Source: JAMQKA01 sp043951865 (GTDB taxonomy: Bacteria > Bacteroidota > Rhodothermia > Balneolales > Balneolaceae). From it: DNA of 64,000 nt. The stretch is taken from positions 98,886 to 162,885 of the forward strand of contig NZ_JBINJF010000009.1 of NCBI RefSeq assembly GCF_043951865.1, given 5' to 3'. This document shows, one piece after another, positions 9,279 to 17,788 of this stretch. The notes below the pieces were generated by a model. The model saw nothing but the letters and a program-made list of their open reading frames with translations. It was not told where the DNA came from and ran no database searches. A program made the translations under genes and the position numbers. Each line of letters opens with the position of its first letter. The first letter of the stretch is position 1.

Positions 9279-9377
9279 ACCAACTTTAAAAAGTCGTGGT
9301 TCCCTCGCTGTAAATCATTTTGCGGTCGATAACCATTGCTCCGAGGCTCACGACAGAAGATTGACAACCAGATATTT

Positions 9378-9953
9378 ATGGCTAAGATAGATACATCTCA
9401 ATTCAGAACCGGAATGGTCATCGAAGTGGAAAACGAACTCTACTCCATTGTTGATTACCAGCATGTGAAACCGGGCAAAGGCGGTGCGTTTATTCGTACA
9501 AAGCTGAAAGGTGTTGTCAATGACAAAACCATTGAAAAGACTTTTCGTTCTGGGGAAAAGCTTCTTGAAATACGTGTGGAACGTCAACCCTACCAGTTCC
9601 TCTATTCTGATGGCCCCCTGTTTCATTTTATGCACCAGGAAACGTATGAACAGATCCCGGTAAATAGAGAAAATGTGAAAAAACCGGAATTTTTTGCCGA
9701 CGGGCAGGAATGCACGCTGGTCATCGACACCGACAACGAAAATGTACTCTACGCTGAACCCCCGGATCATCTGGTCAGTAAAGTGGTGGAAACAACCCCC
9801 GGTGTTCGGGGCGATACAGCCCAGGGCGGCAGTAAGCCGGCCACGCTGGAATCGGGAGCAACCGTCAAGGTTCCGCTGTTTATCAATGAGGGCGATGAAA
9901 TCAAAGTTGATACCCGCACTTCCGAGTATATTGAACGAGCAAAGTCTAACTAA
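9378..9953 (+). CDS. efp: Translation elongation factor P
   Basis: 191 residues from the ATG at 9378, matching the usual length; the longer reading from 9336 adds non-family residues. EF-P binds between the P and E sites and relieves stalling at polyproline. Domain I has HVKPGKGGAF, with Lys34 at the tip position that is modified in many bacteria; domain II has the LYSDGPLFHFMHQETYEQI region, and domain III ends with VPLFINEGDEIKVDTRT. No modification enzyme (epmA, epmB, earP) lies beside it. It begins the efp-accB-accC cluster seen in many bacteria, with gcvH added. Confidence 0.95.
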   Translation: MAKIDTSQFRTGMVIEVENELYSIVDYQHVKPGKGGAFIRTKLKGVVNDKTIEKTFRSGEKLLEIRVERQPYQFLYSDGPLFHFMHQETYEQIPVNRENVKKPEFFADGQECTLVIDTDNENVLYAEPPDHLVSKVVETTPGVRGDTAQGGSKPATLESGATVKVPLFINEGDEIKVDTRTSEYIERAKSN

Positions 9954-9962
9954 TTATTAATC

Positions 9963-10448
9963 ATGGATTTAGATCAAATAAGAAAACTTCTCGATTTAAT
10001 AGCCGAAAGTGAAGTTAACGAAGTGGCTATTGAAGAAGGTGATTTTAAAATAAAAGTTAAAAAGAAAGGCGACGTGCAACAGGTTTCGGTCCCGCAACAA
10101 GTATTGCCCCAGGTACAGGCGGCCGTCCAGGCACAGTCTGCTCAATCCTCCGGCCAGCCCCAGCCCGGCCAGCCTGATGCGGCGGCGGAACAGGACTCCG
10201 AAAAAGAAGCCGAGGGCGAAGTGGTAAAATCACCCATCGTCGGTACCTTTTACCGGTCACCATCTCCCGACTCCGACCCCTTTGTTCAAGTTGGCAGCTC
10301 CGTTGACAAGGGGCAGACCCTCTGTATCGTGGAAGCGATGAAAATCATGAACGAAATTGAGTCGGAATATTCCGGGGAAGTCAAAAAGATACTCGTTGAA
10401 GACGGCGAACCGGTAGAATACGACCAACCACTATTTGTCATAGGCTAA
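9963..10448 (+). CDS. accB: Acetyl-CoA carboxylase biotin carboxyl carrier protein
   Basis: 161 residues. It carries biotin between the carboxylase and transferase of acetyl-CoA carboxylase, the first committed step of fatty acid synthesis. The N-terminal helical segment is followed by an Ala/Gln/Pro-rich linker (residues about 40-80), then the biotinyl domain with the EAMKIMN motif; Lys127 should be biotinylated. It starts 9 bases after efp and is followed 17 bases later by accC. Confidence 0.95.
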   Translation: MDLDQIRKLLDLIAESEVNEVAIEEGDFKIKVKKKGDVQQVSVPQQVLPQVQAAVQAQSAQSSGQPQPGQPDAAAEQDSEKEAEGEVVKSPIVGTFYRSPSPDSDPFVQVGSSVDKGQTLCIVEAMKIMNEIESEYSGEVKKILVEDGEPVEYDQPLFVIG

Positions 10449-10465
10449 CAGCAAAATAGTTATCC

Positions 10466-11815
10466 ATGTTTAACAAAATTTTGATCGCCAATCGTGGCGA
10501 AATTGCACTTCGTATTATCCGCACCTGCAAAGAGATGGGCATTAACACAGTTGCGGTGTATTCAACGGCCGACCAAGACAGCCTTCACGTAAAATTTGCT
10601 GATGAGGCCGTCTGTATAGGTCCCCCGCCCAGTAAAGACAGCTATCTGAAAATTCCAAGTATCCTGGCAGCGGCAGAAATTACCAATGCCGAGGCGATCC
10701 ATCCCGGCTATGGCTTCCTGTCTGAAAATGCCGAATTTTCAAGGATCTGCTCCGAACACGATCTTAAATTTATCGGTCCTTCTCCAGAGATGATCGCCAC
10801 CATGGGAGACAAGGCCAAGGCCAAGGAGAAAATGATCAGCAACGGGGTGCCGGTGGTTCCCGGCAGCGAGGGAATCGTAGAAACGCTTGAGGAAGCCCGG
10901 CCGATCTGCAAAGAGGTCGGCTACCCGGTTATCCTCAAAGCGGTGGCCGGCGGCGGCGGGCGCGGCATGCGCATTGTTACGGAGGAGTCCAAGCTGCAAC
11001 AGGCGTTTGACACCTGTCGTAACGAAGCGGAAGCCGCTTTTGGAAATCCGGCCGTATATATTGAAAAATTTGTACAGGATCCCCACCATGTGGAGATACA
11101 GATTCTGGGTGATCAGCACGGAAACGCGATCCACCTGGGCGAACGAGACTGTTCGCTGCAACGGCGTCATCAAAAGATACTGGAGGAGTCCCCTTCTCCG
11201 CTCATGACACCGGAACTTCGGGAAGAAATGGGAGAAGCGGCCGTCAATGCCGCCCATTCGGTAAGCTATGAAGGAGCGGGAACGGTCGAGTTTTTGGTCG
11301 ACAAAGACCTCAACTTCTACTTTATGGAGATGAATACCCGGATTCAGGTAGAACACCCGGTGACGGAAGAGATTACAGACTACGATCTGGTGGAAGAGCA
11401 AATAAAGGTAGCGGCCGGTGAAAAGCTGGAAGAGCGCTCGCTGACCATGCGGGGACACGCCATTGAATGCCGCATAAATGCCGAGGATCCGGCTCACAAT
11501 TTCCGTCCAACCGCCGGCACCATCAGCGTATTTCATCCTCCGGGAGGGCACAATGTGCGGCTTGACACCCACGCTTACGCCGGCTACCGCATCCCGCCGC
11601 ATTACGACTCGATGATCGCCAAACTGATTGTCAGTGCACCCACACGCCGGGACGCCATCAACAAGATGCGCCGCGCGCTGTCAGAATTTGTCGTGGAGGG
11701 CGTTAAAACCACCATCCCCTATCACCTGCAACTGATGGATGACCCCAACTTCCAGGCGGGCACATTCAATACCCATTACCTGGAGAAGGAATTTAAATTT
11801 AACCCGGAAAATTAA
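10466..11815 (+). CDS. accC: Acetyl-CoA carboxylase, biotin carboxylase subunit
   Basis: 449 residues, the standard AccC length. It carboxylates the biotin of AccB using ATP and bicarbonate. The biotin-carboxylase N-terminal domain begins FNKILIANRGEIALRIIR, the ATP-grasp domain has the glycine-rich KAVAGGGGRGMR loop (near residue 160), and the catalytic region reads EMNTRIQVEHPVTEEITDYDLV. The C-terminal domain carries ECRINAEDP. Chain length and neighbours exclude pyruvate or propionyl-CoA carboxylase fusions. It sits between accB and gcvH in one probable operon. Confidence 0.96.
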   Translation: MFNKILIANRGEIALRIIRTCKEMGINTVAVYSTADQDSLHVKFADEAVCIGPPPSKDSYLKIPSILAAAEITNAEAIHPGYGFLSENAEFSRICSEHDLKFIGPSPEMIATMGDKAKAKEKMISNGVPVVPGSEGIVETLEEARPICKEVGYPVILKAVAGGGGRGMRIVTEESKLQQAFDTCRNEAEAAFGNPAVYIEKFVQDPHHVEIQILGDQHGNAIHLGERDCSLQRRHQKILEESPSPLMTPELREEMGEAAVNAAHSVSYEGAGTVEFLVDKDLNFYFMEMNTRIQVEHPVTEEITDYDLVEEQIKVAAGEKLEERSLTMRGHAIECRINAEDPAHNFRPTAGTISVFHPPGGHNVRLDTHAYAGYRIPPHYDSMIAKLIVSAPTRRDAINKMRRALSEFVVEGVKTTIPYHLQLMDDPNFQAGTFNTHYLEKEFKFNPEN

Positions 11816-11826
11816 CCTTTACTGAC

Positions 11827-12207
11827 ATGGACTTTCCCGAGGAGCTAAAATATACCCGAGAGCACGAATGGATTCGTGACAACGGCGACGGAACCGCCAC
11901 GATTGGAATCACCGATTTCGCCCAAAGTGAGCTCGGCGACATTGTTTTTGTTGAGCTGGAACCTGAAGGATTCGAGTTTGAGCAGGAAGAGGTCATCGGA
12001 ACGGTGGAGGCTGTAAAGACGGTTTCCGAACTTTTTGCCCCTGTCGACGGGACCATTGCCGAGATCAATGCGTCACTGGAAGCGGAGCCGGAGCAGGTCA
12101 ATGACGACCCCTATGGCAAAGGCTGGATGCTCAAAATTGAGCTGGCGGATGCCTCCCAACTGGATGCACTGATGTCTGCGGATGAATACAGGAAAATCAT
12201 TATTTAG
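11827..12207 (+). CDS. gcvH: Glycine cleavage system H protein
   Basis: 126 residues. It carries the lipoyl-bound aminomethyl group between the P, T and L proteins of glycine cleavage. The lipoyl-lysine context is EEVIGTVEAVKTVSEL with Lys64; the N-terminus (KYTREHEWI) and the C-terminal GKGWMLKIEL also match. gcvT and gcvP are not adjacent; instead the gene follows accC by 11 bases, so in this operon a lipoylated and a biotinylated carrier are made together. Confidence 0.95.
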   Translation: MDFPEELKYTREHEWIRDNGDGTATIGITDFAQSELGDIVFVELEPEGFEFEQEEVIGTVEAVKTVSELFAPVDGTIAEINASLEAEPEQVNDDPYGKGWMLKIELADASQLDALMSADEYRKIII

Positions 12208-12553
12208 CAGAGGCCTTTGCCAAACCTGATGCCTGGTTGGGAGGTGGTTGTACACCGACCTTGTATCGCACATAAAGCAGGAGTACGACTTCCTCCGAAC
12301 GGTGATTCGAATGTTTTGCAAAGTCCTGTTGGTAATCATTTGAAACCCGTTATTGGTTCGTTGGAATTTTTAAAGCGAAAAAACACTCTAGGCATTTAAC
12401 ACCGGGCTCCGTAGAATGCTCATTCGGCCACAATGTTTTATCATTATCGTGGTCGTCTTTGAAGTGGTAGAAACTGAAAAAGCAACCCGGCAAACAGAGT
12501 CCAATCCAACAACATAACCGGTAACAACTAACGAACATACCGAATACCCACCG
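12208..12553. other. Intergenic region gcvH-guaA, carrying a family 1 repeat
   Basis: 346 bases without a gene. The first third is a copy of dispersed repeat family 1 (12211-12327, listed separately). The remainder (12328-12553) shows no recognisable coding sequence, purine riboswitch or strong promoter; short open frames on both strands look random. Confidence 0.6.
12211..12327 (+). repeat. Dispersed repeat family 1, copy A
   Basis: 117 bases with imperfect inverted ends (AGGCCTTTGCCAAACC at the left, GTTTTGCAAAGTCCT at the right). It aligns along its length with the copies at 46245-46360 and 26142-26263 (the latter reversed), sharing the central GGAGTACGACTTCCTC-type block. It starts 3 bases after the gcvH stop. 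No protein is encoded; it resembles a MITE or REP-like element. Confidence 0.7.
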
Positions 12554-14104
12554 ATGCACCATAGACCTGAAGAATGGATTTTAATTCTCGATTTTGGATC
12601 GCAGTACACCCAGCTTATCGCTCGGCGCCTGCGAGAGCTGAACGTATACTGCGAAATCCATCCCTGTAATGCGGATCTCACCCTGTTTGACGAATTCGTG
12701 CCTTCCGGCATCGTCCTTTCCGGCGGGCCGATGAGTGTGAATGATGAGAATGCCCCTCCCCTTAATACACATATTTTCGAATGGGAGGTTCCGATTCTCG
12801 GGATCTGTTATGGTCTGCAGATCCTGGCCCACAATGAGATCCCCGGCAGCGTAGAACAGGCGGACCGCAGGGAGTTTGGACGTTCTGAGCTTATCGTGGA
12901 TGATGACACTGACCTGCTCAAAGAGATCCCGGAAGAGTCGATCGTGTGGATGAGTCACGGCGACCATATCATAAAACTGCCGGATGCCTACGAAATTATC
13001 GCCCATACCGACAACGCCAGGGTGGCGGCCGTTCGGCACACCCGTAAACCGATTTACGGAGTCCAGTTTCACCCGGAGGTCGTACACACGGTTTACGGGA
13101 AGAAAATTCTAAAGAATTTTTCCTTTGAGATCTGCCAGCTGCATGGAAGCTGGACTGCCGAATCGTTTATCGAGGCGACCATTCGTGAAATCCGGGAACA
13201 GGTGGGTGACGCTCGGGTCTTGTGTGGACTCTCGGGCGGGGTAGACTCGACCGTGGTCGCAACGCTCGTTCACAAAGCCATCGGTGATCAACTGCAGTGT
13301 ATTTTTGTCGATAACGGGCTCCTTCGCAAGAACGAGTTCCAGGATGTGCTCGATATTTATGAAGACAAGCTCCATCTCCCGGTTAAGGGGATCGACGCCT
13401 CTGATAAATTCCTTGATCGACTGGAAGGAGTTTTCGACCCGGAAAAAAAACGGAAAATCATCGGCAACACCTTTATTGAGGTCTTTGACGAGGCGATCAG
13501 CGACGACAATTCATTCAAGTTCCTGGCTCAGGGTACGCTCTATCCCGATGTAATTGAGAGCGTCTCATTCAAGGGACCATCAGCCACGATCAAGTCGCAC
13601 CACAACGTGGGCGGGCTCCCGGAAGAGATGAACCTTGACCTGGTGGAACCGGTACGGGAGCTTTTTAAGGACGAAGTTCGAAATGTGGGGCGTAAACTTG
13701 GAATCCCGGATCATTTTATCAAGCGCCACCCGTTCCCGGGCCCCGGCCTGGGAATCCGCATCATCTCGGATGTGACCAGGGACAAGCTGGACCTGCTCCG
13801 CGTGGCGGATGATATCTTCATCAGTGAACTGCGAAAACACGATCTGTATGACGAGGTTTGGCAGGCACTGGCGGTACTTTTGCCGGTACAAAGTGTCGGT
13901 GTCATGGGGGACGAACGGACCTATGAATTTACGATCGCCCTGCGTGCGGTTACCAGTGTTGACGGGATGACCGCAGACTGGGCCAAGCTGCCGCACCCGT
14001 TCCTGGCCCATGTCTCCAACCGGATTATTAATGAAGTGCGTGGCATCAATCGCGTGGTCTACGATGTGAGCTCGAAGCCCCCATCAACTATTGAGTGGGA
14101 ATAA
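12554..14104 (+). CDS. guaA: GMP synthase (glutamine-hydrolysing)
   Basis: 516 residues. It converts XMP to GMP using ATP and glutamine. The N-terminal class I glutamine amidotransferase domain has the nucleophile in GICYGLQ (Cys near residue 82) and the HPEV His-Glu pair near 177. The ATP-pyrophosphatase domain begins with the P-loop LSGGVDST (near 228). The C-terminal dimerisation domain carries RHPFPGPGLGIRI and ends VYDVSSKPPSTIEWE, the typical GuaA terminus. It is a single gene in its own unit. Confidence 0.97.
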   Translation: MHHRPEEWILILDFGSQYTQLIARRLRELNVYCEIHPCNADLTLFDEFVPSGIVLSGGPMSVNDENAPPLNTHIFEWEVPILGICYGLQILAHNEIPGSVEQADRREFGRSELIVDDDTDLLKEIPEESIVWMSHGDHIIKLPDAYEIIAHTDNARVAAVRHTRKPIYGVQFHPEVVHTVYGKKILKNFSFEICQLHGSWTAESFIEATIREIREQVGDARVLCGLSGGVDSTVVATLVHKAIGDQLQCIFVDNGLLRKNEFQDVLDIYEDKLHLPVKGIDASDKFLDRLEGVFDPEKKRKIIGNTFIEVFDEAISDDNSFKFLAQGTLYPDVIESVSFKGPSATIKSHHNVGGLPEEMNLDLVEPVRELFKDEVRNVGRKLGIPDHFIKRHPFPGPGLGIRIISDVTRDKLDLLRVADDIFISELRKHDLYDEVWQALAVLLPVQSVGVMGDERTYEFTIALRAVTSVDGMTADWAKLPHPFLAHVSNRIINEVRGINRVVYDVSSKPPSTIEWE

Positions 14105-14179
14105 TAAAGAACATTTGGACATGGTTACTGTATAAGAAGCAGAACAAGCGCCTAACATTAATTTATAATACCGACGTCC

Positions 14180-15973
14180 GTGAATTTTCTTACCCGTTTA
14201 AATAATTTTTTTGTTCTCATTTCAACGATATTTTTTCTGTTGCTAGGAAGCAATACTCCCCTTTTTGCCCAGACATTTGAAGATGCGCTGGAACTGTATG
14301 AAAATGAGCAGTATGAAAAGGCGGCTTCAGCTTTCCAAAACCTGAACTCACCGGAAGGAGTTCTCTTCACCGGGAAAAGTTATTACAGCCTCGGGGAGTA
14401 CCTGAAGGCCAAGTCACTGTTAAACAGTCTTCCAGATAACGCATCGCCCCAGGTTATCAATGAAGCCCGTTTCACGTTGGCCCTGGTCGAGTTTCAACTT
14501 AGCCAGTTTGGCCTGGCCCTGAACAGGCTCTACCGGCTGAAAGAGATCACCCCGCGAACGTCACTCGTCAACCAGTCAAGATCCCTTTATAATGATATCC
14601 TGGATTACCTGACGCTGGCACAGCGCCGGCAGGCCTTTCAATCGGTACGTTTCCCGGAGATACAATCAGATCTGATCAGGTCGGCCTTTGGCAAGGTAGA
14701 TTATAAAACTGCAAGAATGCTGCTTGATGAGCTCAAACGTTCCGCTTCCCCCTCCGGAGAGATCTCATTTGAACCCCTGGAACAGATGCTTTCCGATTCT
14801 CTGAACTACACGTACCGCGACTCATATGCCCGCCGTCTTTCGGCCCCGCGGGGAATGGTGTATGATATCGGGGCCACCTTGCCCCGCTCCATTGCCGGTT
14901 CGCCGGAATTTAGCGCCTCACAAGGTCTTTACCAGGGATATCTCCTGGCAGCCGAAGAGTTTAACCAGCGGAATGCCGATAAGAAAGCGTTTATCCGGTA
15001 TCAAAATACCGGGGCCGATATGGATTCTGCCGGCTACGCCATGAACCGTTTGGCCTGGAGTTCCAATGTGGATCTGGTACTGGGGCCCCTCTACTCTGAA
15101 CCTGCCGTGCAGGTCGCGGCGCTGGCGGAGCAATACCACATACCGGTAATGGCTCCCCTGGCCAATGCGGACAGCCTAAATATCGACAATCCCTACGTTT
15201 TCCAGGCCAATCCCACCTTTTCAATTCACGGAAAAAGAATGGCTCGGTATGCAGTCAACAACCTGAATATGGATACCCTCGCCGTGTTTGCTGAACGCAA
15301 CTCGCTCGGGGCCGCCTCAGCTTATGCCTTCCGAACAGAAGCAGAGCGGCTGGGTGCCCACATTGAACATTTCATGATCGAAGACCTGGAGGAGCGCGGC
15401 TATGATATCAGCGATTTTACCGCACGGTTTGCGCCCGATACTGTTCAAGCCTCAAGCGCCGGTTTTAATAAAACGGCCAGTACATCCAGCGGCAGATTAC
15501 ACCAGCCACTTGACGGGATTTATGCCCCGTTTACCGGTCAGGCGGCTCCCACACTTATTGAGCTTCTAATGGTGGATCTTCAGGTAATGAACAGCCGGCT
15601 CACCGTACTCGGATCCCAGGAATGGGGTGCAACCGAGATTCCTGAAGAGCATCTGCAAAACCGTTCAATCTATTTTTCAGAAAGTTTTCATATCGATTCG
15701 CAAAATGAACGGGTCCGGCAGTTCCGTGAAGATTTTAGCCAGCGTTTTGGCACGGAAGCCTCACGATATGCCCTCATTGGGTATGACTCTGCCGATTTTA
15801 TACTGCGTACATTGGAACGGGTGGGAAATCCGGCTCTTCTGAAGGAGGCAATAAAAACAGAACCTCTCTACGAAGGATTGATCAGTAATATCCATTTCGA
15901 AGGTACCCACGTTAACCAGGAAGTGAAAATATTTACTATCACTCCGCAAGGAATACAGCCCGTAGCCAATTAG
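14180..15973 (+). CDS. TPR plus type I periplasmic-binding (LivJ/LppC-like) exported protein
   Basis: 597 residues from a GTG start, with a hydrophobic signal peptide (about residues 8-31, ending in LFAQ). Residues 32-150 form TPR-like repeats (DALELYENEQYEKAASAFQNL, then a second short repeat). From about 225 onward lies a periplasmic-binding type I fold with characteristic strands (IGATLPRSIAGSPEFSASQG; DLVLGPLYSEPAVQVAALAE; IPVMAPLANADSL). This layout is shared by branched-chain amino-acid-type binding proteins and by LppC/LpoA regulators of peptidoglycan synthases. The TPR front and absence of permease genes make the LpoA-like reading attractive, but this is inference. A family 2 repeat begins at its stop codon. 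Confidence 0.8.
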   Translation: MNFLTRLNNFFVLISTIFFLLLGSNTPLFAQTFEDALELYENEQYEKAASAFQNLNSPEGVLFTGKSYYSLGEYLKAKSLLNSLPDNASPQVINEARFTLALVEFQLSQFGLALNRLYRLKEITPRTSLVNQSRSLYNDILDYLTLAQRRQAFQSVRFPEIQSDLIRSAFGKVDYKTARMLLDELKRSASPSGEISFEPLEQMLSDSLNYTYRDSYARRLSAPRGMVYDIGATLPRSIAGSPEFSASQGLYQGYLLAAEEFNQRNADKKAFIRYQNTGADMDSAGYAMNRLAWSSNVDLVLGPLYSEPAVQVAALAEQYHIPVMAPLANADSLNIDNPYVFQANPTFSIHGKRMARYAVNNLNMDTLAVFAERNSLGAASAYAFRTEAERLGAHIEHFMIEDLEERGYDISDFTARFAPDTVQASSAGFNKTASTSSGRLHQPLDGIYAPFTGQAAPTLIELLMVDLQVMNSRLTVLGSQEWGATEIPEEHLQNRSIYFSESFHIDSQNERVRQFREDFSQRFGTEASRYALIGYDSADFILRTLERVGNPALLKEAIKTEPLYEGLISNIHFEGTHVNQEVKIFTITPQGIQPVAN

Positions 15974-16098
15974 CCTGGATTTTTCACCAAGAAATTTGTT
16001 CTTCAGCAAGGCAAAGGGAAAATGGCCGCGCAGACGTACCGTTGTACGTCAAGCCGGTGATGTTCCCTTTAACACAGCTGAAGGGTAAATCTCCCAGC
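15974..16098 (+). repeat. Dispersed palindromic repeat family 2, copy 1
   Basis: 125 bases starting immediately after the TAG of the preceding gene. It matches 63856-63980 along its whole length. Nested inverted arms can be read: CTTCAGC/GCTGAAG outside, AAAGGGAA/TTCCCTTT in the middle and GACGTAC-CGTT-GTACGTC at the tip. In the other copy the arms change together (TTTCAGC/GCTGAAA; ACGTAC/GTACGT), so pairing is conserved. It may act as a transcript-end hairpin here. Confidence 0.75.
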
Positions 16099-16215
16099 GC
16101 TTTACCCCCTGCCAATTAAAGAGTCGGTAAGGCAAGCTACAATAGAAGCTGCCAGGACTTTAACCGACATTTTAGTCTTGACATGAACAATAATGTGGTA
16201 ATTTTAGACTGTAAA

Positions 16216-17301
16216 CTACCGCACATCGCTGGTTTGCTGTTGCTGTCGCTCTCGTTCGCGTTTGATGCGGTATTGCTCGCGGAGCCACTCTCTCCACTTT
16301 TCGCTTTTTTCTTTGTGTTCCTCGAACGTTTCTGAAAACAGGTGATACCCTTCGGGAGTAGCAACCATATACAAATAATCGTGATCAGCCGGATACAGGG
16401 CCGCTTCAATAGAGTGCAGGCTTGGATTGGTTATGGGGCCGGGAGGCAATCCCCGATACAGGTAGGTGTTATATGGGTGATCGGTTTTGTAATCCTCGTA
16501 GAGCAATCTGCGGCGCTCTCCAACCGCGTAGTTTACGGTGGGATCGGCCTGCAGCCGCATGCCCTGTTCCAGTCGATTCCAATACAGCCCGCTAACTTCG
16601 GGTTTTTCTTCTCTGTGTCGCACCTCCCACTCAATGATTGAGGCAAGCGTAATGATCTCGTCCATGGTTTTGTCGAGCTCATCCAGTCGCCCGCTGTATT
16701 TATCCGCAACCAGCGACTCAAATTCACTAAATATACGCCTGACCACGGTTTCCGGCGGGGTATTCCAGTACATCGAATAGGTCTCAGGGAGCATTCTCCC
16801 GATCCAGGTATCTGGAGTCACTCCATGCCCGGCTAAAAAGCTGCTGTCTTCCAGGGTCGCCGCCAGTTGTGTCGAATCAAAGGTGAAATGGGAAGAGAGG
16901 CTGGAAATGAGCCTGTCTTTGTCCAAACCGGGTACAATCGTAATTTCAACTGGATCCTGGATGCCACGGGACATCCTCGAGAGAAGCACGTCGTAAGAAT
17001 AGCCGCCATCAATAAGGTAATGCCCGGTGTTAAAGTTATTCCACCCCAACAGACGTCCCGCCCAAACCATCTCCTCTTTGCTGCGAACCACACCCGAGTC
17101 GGCCAGCATCTGGCTCAGAGTCTGCAAATCGGTCTTCTCATGGAGGTAGATATGCACCGGCCTGTCCGATTCAATAGCGCTGGTATCAGACAGGCGGGAT
17201 AAGCGCGACCCCACTATCGCAACAAGACAAAGACCAAATACTATCGCAGCGGTAAGAAGCTCTGCGGCAGTGACCGGTATGACTTTTTTGATATTTGTCA
17301 A
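16216..17301 (-). CDS. mltG: Endolytic murein transglycosylase MltG
   Basis: 361 residues. It cleaves nascent peptidoglycan glycan strands and is thought to end their polymerisation. One N-terminal transmembrane helix (about residues 11-31) is followed by a LysM-like part and the YceG domain. The catalytic Glu lies in ASIIEWEVRHREEKP (near residue 222), followed by YWNRLEQGMRLQADPTVNYAVG and the family sequence PYNTYLYRGLPPGPITNPS. The basic, Gln-rich tail (residues 338-361) is probably a disordered extension. The nearest co-directional gene upstream is almost 500 bases away. Confidence 0.94.
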   Translation of the reverse strand: MTNIKKVIPVTAAELLTAAIVFGLCLVAIVGSRLSRLSDTSAIESDRPVHIYLHEKTDLQTLSQMLADSGVVRSKEEMVWAGRLLGWNNFNTGHYLIDGGYSYDVLLSRMSRGIQDPVEITIVPGLDKDRLISSLSSHFTFDSTQLAATLEDSSFLAGHGVTPDTWIGRMLPETYSMYWNTPPETVVRRIFSEFESLVADKYSGRLDELDKTMDEIITLASIIEWEVRHREEKPEVSGLYWNRLEQGMRLQADPTVNYAVGERRRLLYEDYKTDHPYNTYLYRGLPPGPITNPSLHSIEAALYPADHDYLYMVATPEGYHLFSETFEEHKEKSEKWREWLREQYRIKRERERQQQQTSDVR

Positions 17302-17379
17302 TGAATGAGATTATTATGGGTTCCTGGTGCCGGATCTGGCATAATCTACTGCAAACCATCCAAACTGGGCTGATTCTCG

Positions 17380-17634
17380 TTACAATTCCCTCCGTCCGAC
17401 CAACTTCCAGCGAGGATGCCATGTGCTTGAGAAATGACAAATGGGGTAATTTGCCAGTAGCAATATATCGGTTTTTGAACTAAAAAAGTAATGGAGCTCT
17501 TCTACTGAAAACGGATACTGTTTGTTGACTGTGCCCTGGTTTCTGCTGTATTCCTCAAGCTGGGGCAGAACTAAATCGCAGGAGAAGTGCAACTTTCGCT
17601 CTTCGATCTCGTACTTTTCGAATGAGAATTGAAT
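17380..17634 (-). pseudogene. Possible remnant of a protein gene (start missing)
   Basis: An open stretch of about 84 codons bounded upstream by an in-frame TAA and lacking ATG or GTG; a TTG at 17592 is the only candidate start. The translation (for example LEEYSRNQGTVNKQYPFSVE followed by ELHYFF) reads like ordinary protein, with a tone reminiscent of the C-terminal part of SAM-dependent methyltransferases, but I cannot place it in a family. It could be a decayed gene or chance. Confidence 0.22.
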
Positions 17635-17675
17635 TTACTATTTGGATGCTTCACAAAGCACCAAATGCCCTAAAG

Positions 17676-17710
17676 AAAAGCTTCCCTCCTTGACCGGTGG
17701 GAAGCTTTTT
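17676..17710 (-). terminator. Intrinsic terminator, probably bidirectional
   Basis: A perfect stem of eleven pairs, AAAAGCTTCCC (17676-17686) with GGGAAGCTTTT (17699-17709), has T-rich flanks on both strands. It lies about 80 bases past the stop of the barrel gene at 17789 and fits as its terminator. The plus-strand T tract is stronger, so it may also block rightward transcription. Confidence 0.7.
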
Positions 17711-17788
17711 CTATTGAACGCAGAAAGTACACTTTGTGGGACGGACATTACAAGTAAATTGCACGGGACCAGAATGACGATTCTCTCA

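Larger units (their letters stand above)
17302..17788. other. Intergenic region holding a gene remnant and a terminator
   Basis: 487 bases between mltG and a barrel gene, both leftward. It contains an 80-codon open stretch without a start on the minus strand (17380-17634) and a strong hairpin (17676-17710), listed separately. I see no intact gene or clear promoter for mltG. Confidence 0.5.

Noticed and set aside
10739..11602. Leftward open frame of 287 codons inside accC
   Set aside because: Antisense shadow of the biotin carboxylase gene.
11827..12207. Glycine riboswitch or complete glycine-cleavage operon near gcvH
   Set aside because: No gcvT/gcvP nearby and no riboswitch-like leader; gcvH sits within the efp-accBC operon.
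12328..12553. Possible purine riboswitch before guaA
   Set aside because: I could not find the conserved junction sequences or paired stems of a purine or guanine riboswitch.
15761..16009. Leftward open frame with KNKFLGEKS sequence
   Set aside because: The apparent conserved peptide, also seen at 63697-63972, is produced by the repeat element; it is not a protein family.
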